Below are positions 16,731-23,523 of a stretch of DNA of 28,280 nucleotides, piece by piece. The notes beneath the pieces were generated by a model. The model was not told where the DNA came from. It worked only from the letters and a program-made list of their open reading frames with translations, and made no database searches. Within the stretch, counting starts at the first letter, position 1. Each line of letters begins with the position of its first letter. A program made the position numbers and the translations under genes. This stretch comes from JBBDWJ01 sp040902925 (GTDB lineage Bacteria; Acidobacteriota; Terriglobia; Bryobacterales; UBA6623), in assembly GCA_040902925.1 (NCBI GenBank), contig JBBDWJ010000171.1, positions 1 to 28,280 on the forward strand, given 5' to 3'.

Positions 16731-16924
16731 ATGTGGTGGCTGACTAAGAGATTGGCCTGGCGCTGTTTGGGAACCAGGATGGGTCGAAAAATCGCAGCGC
16801 TTGCGCTTGTGGCCGTGGCGTGTTTGGCGCCAATAGGCCGTGCCGCCGAAGCGGTGCGCTAGCGGCCATCCCCGGCAGCCTGATGGCGTTGCGCATGAAG
16901 CAGCAACTGGAAAAGCAGCCGTAG
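16731..16924 (+). pseudogene. Small secreted-protein ORF interrupted by a frameshift
   Basis: An ATG at 16731 opens a 43-codon frame that ends at TAG 16860. It is essentially a signal peptide (MGRKIAALALVAVACLAPIG, then RAAEAVR). In the other frame the DNA right after the stop reads AAIPGSLMALRMKQQLEKQP and ends at TAG 16922. Together they look like a very short exported protein broken by an indel near 16860, or the residue of a larger gene after internal deletion. The function is unknown. Confidence 0.4.
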
Positions 16925-16970
16925 ATCTTCGGCGTTGGCTAGCGGGTTAGCAACGCAGCTTCACGATCGA

Positions 16971-17984
16971 ATGTATCGTTCACTGAGCATTGTTTGGCGG
17001 TCCGCCATTTGCGCGGCGGCTTTGTTCGTCGTGCTTTGGGCGGCAACAAGCGGGCCGGCCGTCGCGCAGTCCGTGGAAACCCTGCCGGCGGTTGAGAATT
17101 CGGCCGTGATAGCAGACGCTCTGCCGCTATCATCCGGCGAGCGGGCGCGCTTCGAGCAGGCTATTCGAAATAAACAGTGGAGCGAAGCTGAGAAGGTGTT
17201 GGCGGCGGCATATGAACGACACCCAGACTCCGCCGAGCTGCTAAAAACTCTCGCGAAGATCTCGTTTCAGAACGAAAATTACTGGAACACCGCCATCGCC
17301 TACAAGAAGGCGGAAAAGATCGAGCCGCTCGACGAGCAAAGCCGGTTCTCCCTCGCGATGGCATACATTGTGCTGGACCATCGCGACTGGGCGCAGCCGG
17401 AGCTGCGATCGCTCGCCGAGGCCAACCCCGGCAACCCGCTCTATCTCTATTGGCTGGCGCGGCTAGACTACGACGGCCAGATGTTCCCCGACGCCATCGA
17501 AAAGCTCAACCGGGTGATCGCTATGGACGCGTCATTCCTTCGCGCCTACGACAATCTCGGGCTCTCGATCGAGGGCGCCGGCCGTCATGACGAAGCCTTT
17601 GGGGCGTTCGAGAAAGCTATCGAACTCAATCAGAAACAGCCGATTCCCTCGCCGTGGCCTTCGCTCAACTTGGGCACGATGCTCTATCGCCTCGGCCGTA
17701 CGGAAGAAGCGGAACTGCATTTGCGCGAAGCTGTCCGGCTCGACCCGAAGCTGGCGCAGTCGCAGTATCAACTTGGTTCGCTGCTCGAGACGCGCGGCGA
17801 GCTAGAGCAGGGGCTTGCACATCTTTCGCGGGCGGCCGAGTTGGATCCGTCGGACCCGAAACCTCATTACGCGCTCGGAAGGCTCTACCGGCGACAAGGG
17901 GACGAAGAGAGGGCGCTGGCCGCCCTCAGACGCTTCAGCGAACTGGAAGAAAAACGCAAACAGGAAAAAAAAGGTCCGCGATAG
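16971..17984 (+). CDS. Secreted TPR-repeat protein
   Basis: I use the ATG at 16971 (337 residues). A TTG at 16935 would add 12 residues in front of a complete signal peptide (MYRSLSIVWRSAI.. to PAVAQS). The mature part is a run of TPR units from about residue 60: LLKTLAKISFQNENYWNTAI, RFSLAMAYIVLDHRDWAQPE, LYWLARLDYDGQMFPDAIEK, AYDNLGLSIEGAGRHDEAFG, SLNLGTMLYRLGRTEEAELH, QYQLGSLLETRGELEQGLAH and HYALGRLYRRQGDEERALAA. A Lys/Glu-rich tail follows (ELEEKRKQEKKGPR). No catalytic motif is visible. Its position between a broken TPR gene and a broken CRTAC1 gene matches an arrangement in which exported TPR and ASPIC/UnbV proteins are encoded side by side (established for Acidobacteriota in general, inferred here). 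Confidence 0.87.
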   Translation: MYRSLSIVWRSAICAAALFVVLWAATSGPAVAQSVETLPAVENSAVIADALPLSSGERARFEQAIRNKQWSEAEKVLAAAYERHPDSAELLKTLAKISFQNENYWNTAIAYKKAEKIEPLDEQSRFSLAMAYIVLDHRDWAQPELRSLAEANPGNPLYLYWLARLDYDGQMFPDAIEKLNRVIAMDASFLRAYDNLGLSIEGAGRHDEAFGAFEKAIELNQKQPIPSPWPSLNLGTMLYRLGRTEEAELHLREAVRLDPKLAQSQYQLGSLLETRGELEQGLAHLSRAAELDPSDPKPHYALGRLYRRQGDEERALAALRRFSELEEKRKQEKKGPR

Positions 17985-18014
17985 CGCCATCGCTGGCCAC
18001 TCTTGCCGCTGCCA

Positions 18015-18462
18015 ATGATCCCGAAAAAATTGCGGAATCGGCCACGGAAGCAATGCGATCGCCGGCTGCACGCCCGTGGCATCGATTCGCATCGCCCGTT
18101 GCGCGCCCGTGGCATCGCGTTGTGCGGCCGATCTCTTAGGACAGCCTTGGCCTTCTGCCTATTGCTGACCGCGGTCGCATCGCCACAGAAATGCGCTGCG
18201 CAGGGGATGGCCAGCGGCAGTCACACCGCTGCCCCGGGCCTTGCCGGAGGGAGCGGCGCTTCCCGAGGTGAGTTACGTCGATATCGCCGCGCAAGCCGGT
18301 CTGACGGGCGTGAACGTGTCGGGATCGCTTTCGAACGCGACCTACATTGTCGAAGCCACCGGTACCGGCGTCGCGATCTTCGACTTTGATCTCGATAGCC
18401 TGCAGGACATATTCTTCGTCAACGCCGACCGCTTCGGAAAAGAACGCGGGAAAGGCGCTTAA
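18015..18462 (+). pseudogene. Truncated, frameshifted CRTAC1/ASPIC-UnbV (FG-GAP) family gene
   Basis: One frame encodes a signal-like segment (LRTALAFCLLLTAVASPQKC, then AAQG). Near 18237 the coding signal passes to the next frame, which reads LPEGAALPEVSYVDIAAQAG, then YIVEATGTGVAIFDFDLDSL and QDIFFVNADRFG, ending at a stop at 18460. This block is the hallmark start of CRTAC1-type proteins (..DVAAQAGL.., ..EATGTGVAxFDYDNDGxxDIFxVN..). Those normally continue for 450-600 residues with FG-GAP/VCBS blades and end in an ASPIC/UnbV domain. Everything after the first blade is missing, so the gene suffered at least one frameshift and a large 3' deletion. DFDLDSLQD also departs from the calcium-binding DxDxDG pattern. 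Confidence 0.7.
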
Positions 18463-18571
18463 CGTTACCGTACAAGCGGCGCCGAAACTTTTCCACACTC
18501 TCAGCTTGATCGCGTTGCCATCGCTTTTGTAGAAAGAAGCGCCCGGCTGGAAGACGCGTGGAGTCGACTAG

Positions 18572-18715
18572 CCGAGCTGCGCGGCTGCGAACCCGGCCGC
18601 GAGAATTGTCGCACTAGATCCGCACGGCTCGGAGCAAACAGCGGCCGATGCGTTTCGGGCCGGGGTTCACGAGTATTTATTCTTGTCGCGTGCGAAGGGA
18701 TTGGCGAACTCGTGA
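18572..18715 (+). pseudogene. Possible receiver-domain fragment of a NarL-type response regulator
   Basis: An open frame of 47 codons without a start codon reads AANPAARIVALDPHGSEQTA and then ADAFRAGVHEYLFLSRAKGL. It resembles the beta4-alpha4-beta5 part of receiver domains (..PxxRIVxLTxHxSEQxxxxAxxAGAxGYLLKxxA). The conserved Lys is not clear, no DNA-binding domain follows, and stops bracket the fragment. This is a by-eye resemblance only. Confidence 0.3.
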
Positions 18716-18988
18716 TCCACACCATTTCGAAAATCACCTGACTCGCATGGTGACTGCGGGACAGTTGGAAGGGTTTGCGGAGGAAACCCCTGCCTCGCCG
18801 AACCGTCGCCGCCCACGTGGGGAGAGTCCAGAGATGAGAGCGCCAGATGCGAGCCCTGAGGGATTCGCCTTAGAATCACTCGTCTCGTAGTTCTAGGAAC
18901 CGCGGTAAATTCACGTCGATGCGCGAAATACCTTGGGCCATCAAGAGTTCGGCGATACAATTTCCGCAATCACGGCGAACGCCCGCAT

Positions 18989-19004
18989 GCCGTGAATTCA
19001 CGGC
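18989..19004. promoter_or_regulatory. 16-bp perfect palindrome, candidate operator of the oxidase gene
   Basis: GCCGTGAATTCACGGC is a perfect inverted repeat centred about 53 bases before the oxidase ATG. A related half-site (AATTCACG) occurs at 18908-18915. Placement and symmetry fit a dimeric regulator's site, but no partner is known. Confidence 0.4.
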
Positions 19005-19049
19005 GGCGGATCTCGACGGCAGCAAGCGAAGGCCACGGAGGGAGCGGAA

Positions 19050-22000
19050 ATGAATTCGATTGCGAAGCAGCTCAGCACGCAAGTCAGCACGTTGGCGTTG
19101 CTTGTGACGCTCGCGGCCTCATGCGGTTGGATACCCGCTGCGAGGGCTGAAGAGGATGCGACGTTTGGCTCCTGGGCCGTCGGGGAGGCCGCGCCTGGCC
19201 ACATGCTCGCGACACATGCAACGCTGCTTCGAAACAACAAAATTCTGGTCGTTGGAGGAAGCAGCTACAACTGTTGTTTCAATTGGGGCAGAGAGGAAGC
19301 GCGCCTCTACGACATCGCCAGCGGCGCCTGGAGCGCACCGCTGTCATCTCCAGCCCCCTATGGCTCCACCAAAGACGCGTTTTGCAGCGGGCATTCGCAC
19401 GATCATGCCGGAGGAGTGATTTTCCAGGGCGGCCTCGTCAGCTACGTCAACAACGGCCATGGAATTCCGGATTCGGCGCGATATGACCCGGCAAGTGGCG
19501 GCTTCACTCAGCTTACCGGCGCAGCGGCTCACTGGTATCCGACGCTCGTTACAGGGGTCGGCCACACCTTTATCTTTCCCGGCGTGAACACGCAGCCCGG
19601 AACCAAAACGGCCGAGGGCAACCAGATCCAGCGTCTGCCGTACGGAGAAACAGCTTGGTCAAGCACGGGCGTCGCCATGGATACGATCGGAACGTATCCG
19701 CGAGTCAGCCTGTTGCCCGACGGCAGGTTGTTCGTCGCCTCGCCCGCTGCTGCCGACAGAAAAAACTATACGTTCGACCCGATGACCAACGCGGTCGCGC
19801 CGGCGGGAAGCGATATCGTGCCCGAGAGCGAGCCGGGCAAGGTACACGGTTCTAAGGACACCTGGAAAGGTACCGGCGTACTGCTGCCGCTGGCGCCGGT
19901 GGGCAACAACTATCCGCAGATGCGCTTTGCGCTGATCAACGGCATCCAGTCGTATGTGAAGGATCTCGGGCAGCCCAACCCAGCCTGGCAGGCGATGGGA
20001 ACACGGCCGCCGGAGCTCGGCTCTCCCCCGCCGCAGCGCACGTACGCTAATTCGACGCTTCTTCCCACGGGGCAGGTTCTCGTGACAGGAGGCGTCAAGC
20101 CGCCCGATCACGATGTACATGCCGTTAAGCAGGCGGAGCTCTACGATCCGGAGATGGACGCCTGGCTGCTGACCGCGCCAGCGGCCGTTGCGCGCAACTA
20201 TCACGGCGCCGCGTTGCTGCTGCCCGATGGCCGGGTCTGGACAGCCAGCGGCAGTCAGGACCACTCCGGTTCGCAATGCGGAAATCCTGATCCATGCAAC
20301 CAGGACGGCCCTGAAAAAACGGAAGAACGCGTGGAGATTTTCACTCCCTGGTACTACACGGCTGATAGGCCCGTGATCACGAACTGCCCGGCGGAGATGG
20401 TGGCCGACGGCAGGGGCTACGCAATGGGGATCGCGCCATCGAGGAGCGGGCGGGTGAACCGTGTCGTGTTGATGCGGCCGGGTAGCGCAACGCACTCTTT
20501 CGACACCGATCAGCGGCTCGTCCAACTCGACATCACATCCTCAAACGATTCCAGCATATCGTTCAACTCGCCCTACGTTGCCGCCGCCGCGCCGCCGGGA
20601 GACTACATGTTGTTCGCCCTGCGAGCCAACGCGCGCACGGGTTTCAAAAAGTGGGTGCCCTCGGTGGCCTGCTGGACGCGCATCGCAGCCCGGCGAATCG
20701 AGGGTGCGCCGATCTGGCGGTACACGGGTCCGCCGTGCAGCGGTGAGAACTGCCCGGGCTGGCAGCGTCTGGATAACAATCCCAAGACCGTCGCTATCGC
20801 CGCCGCCGGCACTCACCATCACCAGTCTCTCTATCAACTGCACAATGACGGCTGGATCTGGCGCTATACCGGTGCGCCGTGCAGCGGAGAAAGCTGCCCA
20901 GGCTGGCAGCGGCTCGACAACAACCCCAAGACGTTCGCCATCGCCGCCGCCGGGGACTATCTCTATCAACTGCACAACGACGGCTGGATCTGGCGCTATA
21001 CCGGGACTCCATGCAGCGGCAGTAACTGCCCGGGCTGGCAGCGTCTCGACAAGAACGCGAAGACGATCGCCATCGCCGCCGCCGGAAGCGAGCTGTATCA
21101 GCTTCACAACGACGGCTGGATCTGGCGCTTCACCGGGACGGCGTGCAACGGCGAGAATTGCCCCGGCTGGCAGCGCCTCGACAAGAACTCGAAAACAGTT
21201 GCCATCGCCGCGGCCGGGGCCCAGCTTTTTCAACTTCACAACGATGGCTGGATCTGGCGCTACACCGGCACACCGTGCAGCGGCGACAACTGCCCGGGTT
21301 GGCAGCGCCTCGACCGGAACTCGAAGACGGTGGGCATCACGGCGGCCGGCGGCGAGCTTTACCAGCTTCACAACGACGGCTGGGTCTGGCGCTACACCGG
21401 AACGCCGTGCAGCGGCGACAACTGTCCGGGGTGGCGGCGGCTCGACAACAACTCGAAGACGGTCGCGCTCACTGCCACTGACGCCGGCCTGTTTCAACTC
21501 CACGTCGACGGCCGCATCTGGCGCTACACGGGCGCGCCGTGCGACGGCGATTCCTGCCCGGGGTGGCGGCAGCTCGACAACAATCCGCGCACCGGCATGA
21601 TCGCGGCGGGCGACCCCGCAATGGTCGGCTCGGGCGATCATCTCTATCAGCTTCACACCGATCCGATCTATCAACTACACGACGGCGGCTGGGTCTGGCG
21701 TTACACCGGCACGGAGTGCGACGGAGAGTTTTGTCCCGGCTGGGAGCGGCTGGATAACAACGCAAGAACGGCGGACATCGCAGCGGCGGGCGGCGAGTTG
21801 TACCAGCGCCACAACGACGGCCGGGTCTGGCGCTACACCGGACGGCCCTGCAGTGGTGATTCCTGCCCGAGTTGGCAGATGCTCGACAACAACCCGCGCA
21901 CCGGCGCCATCGCGGCCGCCGGCAACCAATTATTCCAGTTGCACAACAACGGGCGTATTTGGCGCTATTCCGGCACGCCGTGTACCGGCGACAGTTGTCC

Positions 22001-22592
22001 CGGCTGGCAAATGCTCGACAACAACCAGAACACGAAGGCCATCGCAGCGGGCGGCAGCCAATTATTCCAGTTGCACAAGAGCGGCGCGATCTGGCGCCAC
22101 ACCGGCGCGCCGTGCGCCGGTAACGCCTGTCCGAGCTGGCAGCAGCTCGACAACAACTCCAACACGATTGCCATCGCCAGCGGCGGAAATCAGCTCTACC
22201 AGTTGCACGGCAACGGCCGGGTCTGGCGCTACACCGGCACGCCTTGCACTGGCAATAGCTGCCCCGGCTGGCAGATGCTCGACAACAACCCCAACACGAT
22301 TGCGATCGCGGGCGGAGGAAACCAGTTGTTCCAGCTCCATAAGAACGGTTCGATCTGGCGCCATACCGGCGCCCCATGCAGCGGTAATTCGTGCCCCGGC
22401 TGGGAGCGGCTCGACAACAATCCGAACAGCCGCGAGATCGTGGCCATGGGTAGCCACTTATACCAGCGGCACAGCGATGGCCGGATCTGGCGGTATACCG
22501 GCCCGCCCTGCAGCGGCGAAAGCTGCCCGGGCTGGCGGCAACTCGACAACAATCCCAAAACACGGCGCATCGCCGCCGGCGGCTTCCAGTGA
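19050..22592 (+). CDS. Secreted copper-radical oxidase (galactose/glyoxal oxidase type) fused to 14 Cys-pair repeats
   Basis: The 1180-residue product begins at an ATG with a GGAGG ribosome site. An export signal covers residues 1-33 (hydrophobic core, then ARA-EE; C25 makes a lipoprotein form possible). Residues 40-430 are a kelch-like propeller and 435-545 an early-set DUF1929 domain, as in fungal glyoxal oxidase and bacterial GlxA-like enzymes. All catalytic residues of the family can be placed: C112 (DAFCSGHS) and Y163 (HWYPT) for the thioether-linked Tyr-Cys radical cofactor, Y384-H385 (ARNYHGAALLLPDGRV) and H482 (GSATHSFDTDQR) for copper. The enzyme should oxidise an alcohol or aldehyde with O2 and release H2O2. 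From residue 554 to the end there are 14 tandem repeats (listed separately), an unusual C-terminal extension likely to bind glycans, the cell surface or protein. It stands alone on its strand, with remnants upstream. Confidence 0.9.
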   Translation: MNSIAKQLSTQVSTLALLVTLAASCGWIPAARAEEDATFGSWAVGEAAPGHMLATHATLLRNNKILVVGGSSYNCCFNWGREEARLYDIASGAWSAPLSSPAPYGSTKDAFCSGHSHDHAGGVIFQGGLVSYVNNGHGIPDSARYDPASGGFTQLTGAAAHWYPTLVTGVGHTFIFPGVNTQPGTKTAEGNQIQRLPYGETAWSSTGVAMDTIGTYPRVSLLPDGRLFVASPAAADRKNYTFDPMTNAVAPAGSDIVPESEPGKVHGSKDTWKGTGVLLPLAPVGNNYPQMRFALINGIQSYVKDLGQPNPAWQAMGTRPPELGSPPPQRTYANSTLLPTGQVLVTGGVKPPDHDVHAVKQAELYDPEMDAWLLTAPAAVARNYHGAALLLPDGRVWTASGSQDHSGSQCGNPDPCNQDGPEKTEERVEIFTPWYYTADRPVITNCPAEMVADGRGYAMGIAPSRSGRVNRVVLMRPGSATHSFDTDQRLVQLDITSSNDSSISFNSPYVAAAAPPGDYMLFALRANARTGFKKWVPSVACWTRIAARRIEGAPIWRYTGPPCSGENCPGWQRLDNNPKTVAIAAAGTHHHQSLYQLHNDGWIWRYTGAPCSGESCPGWQRLDNNPKTFAIAAAGDYLYQLHNDGWIWRYTGTPCSGSNCPGWQRLDKNAKTIAIAAAGSELYQLHNDGWIWRFTGTACNGENCPGWQRLDKNSKTVAIAAAGAQLFQLHNDGWIWRYTGTPCSGDNCPGWQRLDRNSKTVGITAAGGELYQLHNDGWVWRYTGTPCSGDNCPGWRRLDNNSKTVALTATDAGLFQLHVDGRIWRYTGAPCDGDSCPGWRQLDNNPRTGMIAAGDPAMVGSGDHLYQLHTDPIYQLHDGGWVWRYTGTECDGEFCPGWERLDNNARTADIAAAGGELYQRHNDGRVWRYTGRPCSGDSCPSWQMLDNNPRTGAIAAAGNQLFQLHNNGRIWRYSGTPCTGDSCPGWQMLDNNQNTKAIAAGGSQLFQLHKSGAIWRHTGAPCAGNACPSWQQLDNNSNTIAIASGGNQLYQLHGNGRVWRYTGTPCTGNSCPGWQMLDNNPNTIAIAGGGNQLFQLHKNGSIWRHTGAPCSGNSCPGWERLDNNPNSREIVAMGSHLYQRHSDGRIWRYTGPPCSGESCPGWRQLDNNPKTRRIAAGGFQ
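20709..22592 (+). repeat. 14 tandem ~43-residue (129-base) repeats in the oxidase C-terminus
   Basis: Each unit follows IWRYTGxPCxGxxCPGWQ, then LDNNPxT, IAAAG and LYQLHNDG. A CxGxxC pair is present in every unit, giving 28 cysteines likely to form one disulfide per unit after export. Units 1-6 mostly end HNDGW and contain KT; units 8-14 mostly end in GR, GA or GS and carry N-rich variants (PNTIAIA, GGNQL). Unit 7 has a roughly 15-residue insertion with a duplicated YQLH (HLYQLHTDPIYQLHDGG). The first unit lacks the LYQLH strand and the last stops after IAAGG, as in a circularly permuted propeller. The pattern resembles tectonin/PLL-type beta-propeller blades. Fourteen units could fold as two seven-bladed propellers (inference). 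Confidence 0.9.
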
Positions 22593-22944
22593 GCCAGGAA
22601 GACGACGCGGACGGCTTTCCATGTCACGGTCGCGAAGATATCGGTGCTCGAATCTACGCTCCGAAACGTCAAAACAACAAAGGGTTGCTGAATGCCCCCG
22701 CCTGCTGAGCCGGCCTTCGATATCGAGGCGGTCTGCGACCGACCTGTTCCTGCGCCGCCGCAAGAAATCCCTCTCGGACATTCCCAGGGAAGCAAAGAGA
22801 GGCAATTGAGAGGCCCCGGTAGCGCGCCGCGCCGGAGTTCACCGCGCTCGCGGGGTCCCGCCTCCACACGACGAAAGGCAGCCGGCTCTTCGGGCGCCTT
22901 TGCGTAGACCGGCCACTGGCATATCATGTAGGTGGTGATGGGTA
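22593..22944. other. Intergenic region before ECF sigma gene
   Basis: I see no supported gene in these 352 bases. A 71-codon plus frame (22692-22907) is rich in Pro, Arg and Ser and has no recognisable domain or good ribosome site. No strong terminator for the oxidase gene is evident. The sigma-factor ribosome site (AGGTGG, nine bases before the ATG) lies at the right end. Confidence 0.5.
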
Positions 22945-23523
22945 ATGCTGAACGATGGAACCGAGTCGGGCCAGATTACCGCTCTGCTAAACCGGATCAG
23001 TACCGGTGACCCCCAGGCCCAGCAAGCCCTTATCGACGCTGTCTACGCTCCGCTCAAAGGACTCGCGGCGGCGCAATTGCGCCGCGAGCGGCCCGACCAC
23101 ACCCTTCAGACCACGGCGCTGGTGCATGAGGCCTACATTCGCCTTATCCAGCACGATGGGATTACGTTGCGGAACCGCGCCCACTTTTTTGCGATCGCGG
23201 CGCGGGTGATGCGGCGCGTTTTGATCGACTACGCCCGGGCGCGAAAGTCTGATAAGCGCGGCGGTGGGCAGCTTGCCGTCGAACTGCATGACGGCCTTCA
23301 GGTCAGTTCCGACCGTGTGGATGACATATTGGTATTGGATGAGGCGCTCTCGGCGCTGGCGGGTTTTTCTACGCGATTGGCCCAAGTCGTCGAGCTGCGT
23401 TTCTTCGGCGGCTTAACGGTTGAGGAATCGGCGGAAGTACTCGGCATATCCCCTCGTCAGGTGAAGCGGGATTGGAAACTGGGACGTTCCTGGTTGAAGA
23501 CTCAACTCGCGGTTCGGCCATGA
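22945..23523 (+). CDS. ECF-type RNA polymerase sigma factor (PF07638-like)
   Basis: The 192-residue protein has the two-domain ECF plan. Region 2 spans about 10-105 (QALIDAVYAPLKGLAAAQLR, TLQTTALVHEAYIRLI, NRAHFFAIAARVMRRVLIDY, ARARKSDKRGG) and region 4 about 130-190 (VDDILVLDEALSALAG, VVELRFFGGLTVEESAEVLG, ISPRQVKRDWKLGRSWLK). The ALVHEAYxRL and HFFAIAAxxMRRxLxDYAR motifs are typical of the ECF sigma factors found in Acidobacteriota and Planctomycetes next to protein kinases, in which control is thought to come from the kinase and not from a classical anti-sigma factor. AGGTGG lies nine bases before the ATG. The stop overlaps the start of the kinase gene (ATGA), so the two are translationally coupled. 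Confidence 0.94.
   Translation: MLNDGTESGQITALLNRISTGDPQAQQALIDAVYAPLKGLAAAQLRRERPDHTLQTTALVHEAYIRLIQHDGITLRNRAHFFAIAARVMRRVLIDYARARKSDKRGGGQLAVELHDGLQVSSDRVDDILVLDEALSALAGFSTRLAQVVELRFFGGLTVEESAEVLGISPRQVKRDWKLGRSWLKTQLAVRP

Larger units (their letters stand above)
17985..19049. other. Region of gene remnants
   Basis: About 1.07 kb without an intact gene. It holds a truncated and frameshifted CRTAC1-like gene (18015-18462), a possible response-regulator fragment (18572-18715), a 14-base direct repeat CGCCCGTGGCATCG at 18071 and 18104, and a perfect 16-bp palindrome just upstream of the oxidase gene. The remaining frames look non-coding. Confidence 0.6.

Noticed and set aside
18876..19082. 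Minus-strand 68-codon frame with DCGNCIAELLMAQGISRIDV, which briefly suggested a deaminase-like zinc motif
   Set aside because: The His-Ala-Glu part of a deaminase site is absent, the frame overlaps the oxidase start on the opposite strand, and no ribosome site is present.
20541..22563. Long open frames on the minus strand and in other plus frames across the oxidase repeat array
   Set aside because: They inherit the 129-base periodicity from the real gene and read as low-complexity Arg/Ala/Pro or Cys/Arg-rich repeats without domain character.
20709..22592. Regular DNA repeats that might suggest a CRISPR array
   Set aside because: The period is about 129 bases with no unique spacers, and the repeats lie in frame inside one coding sequence.
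22692..22907. 71-codon plus frame before the sigma factor
   Set aside because: Pro/Arg/Ser-rich sequence without a motif or ribosome site; most likely non-coding.
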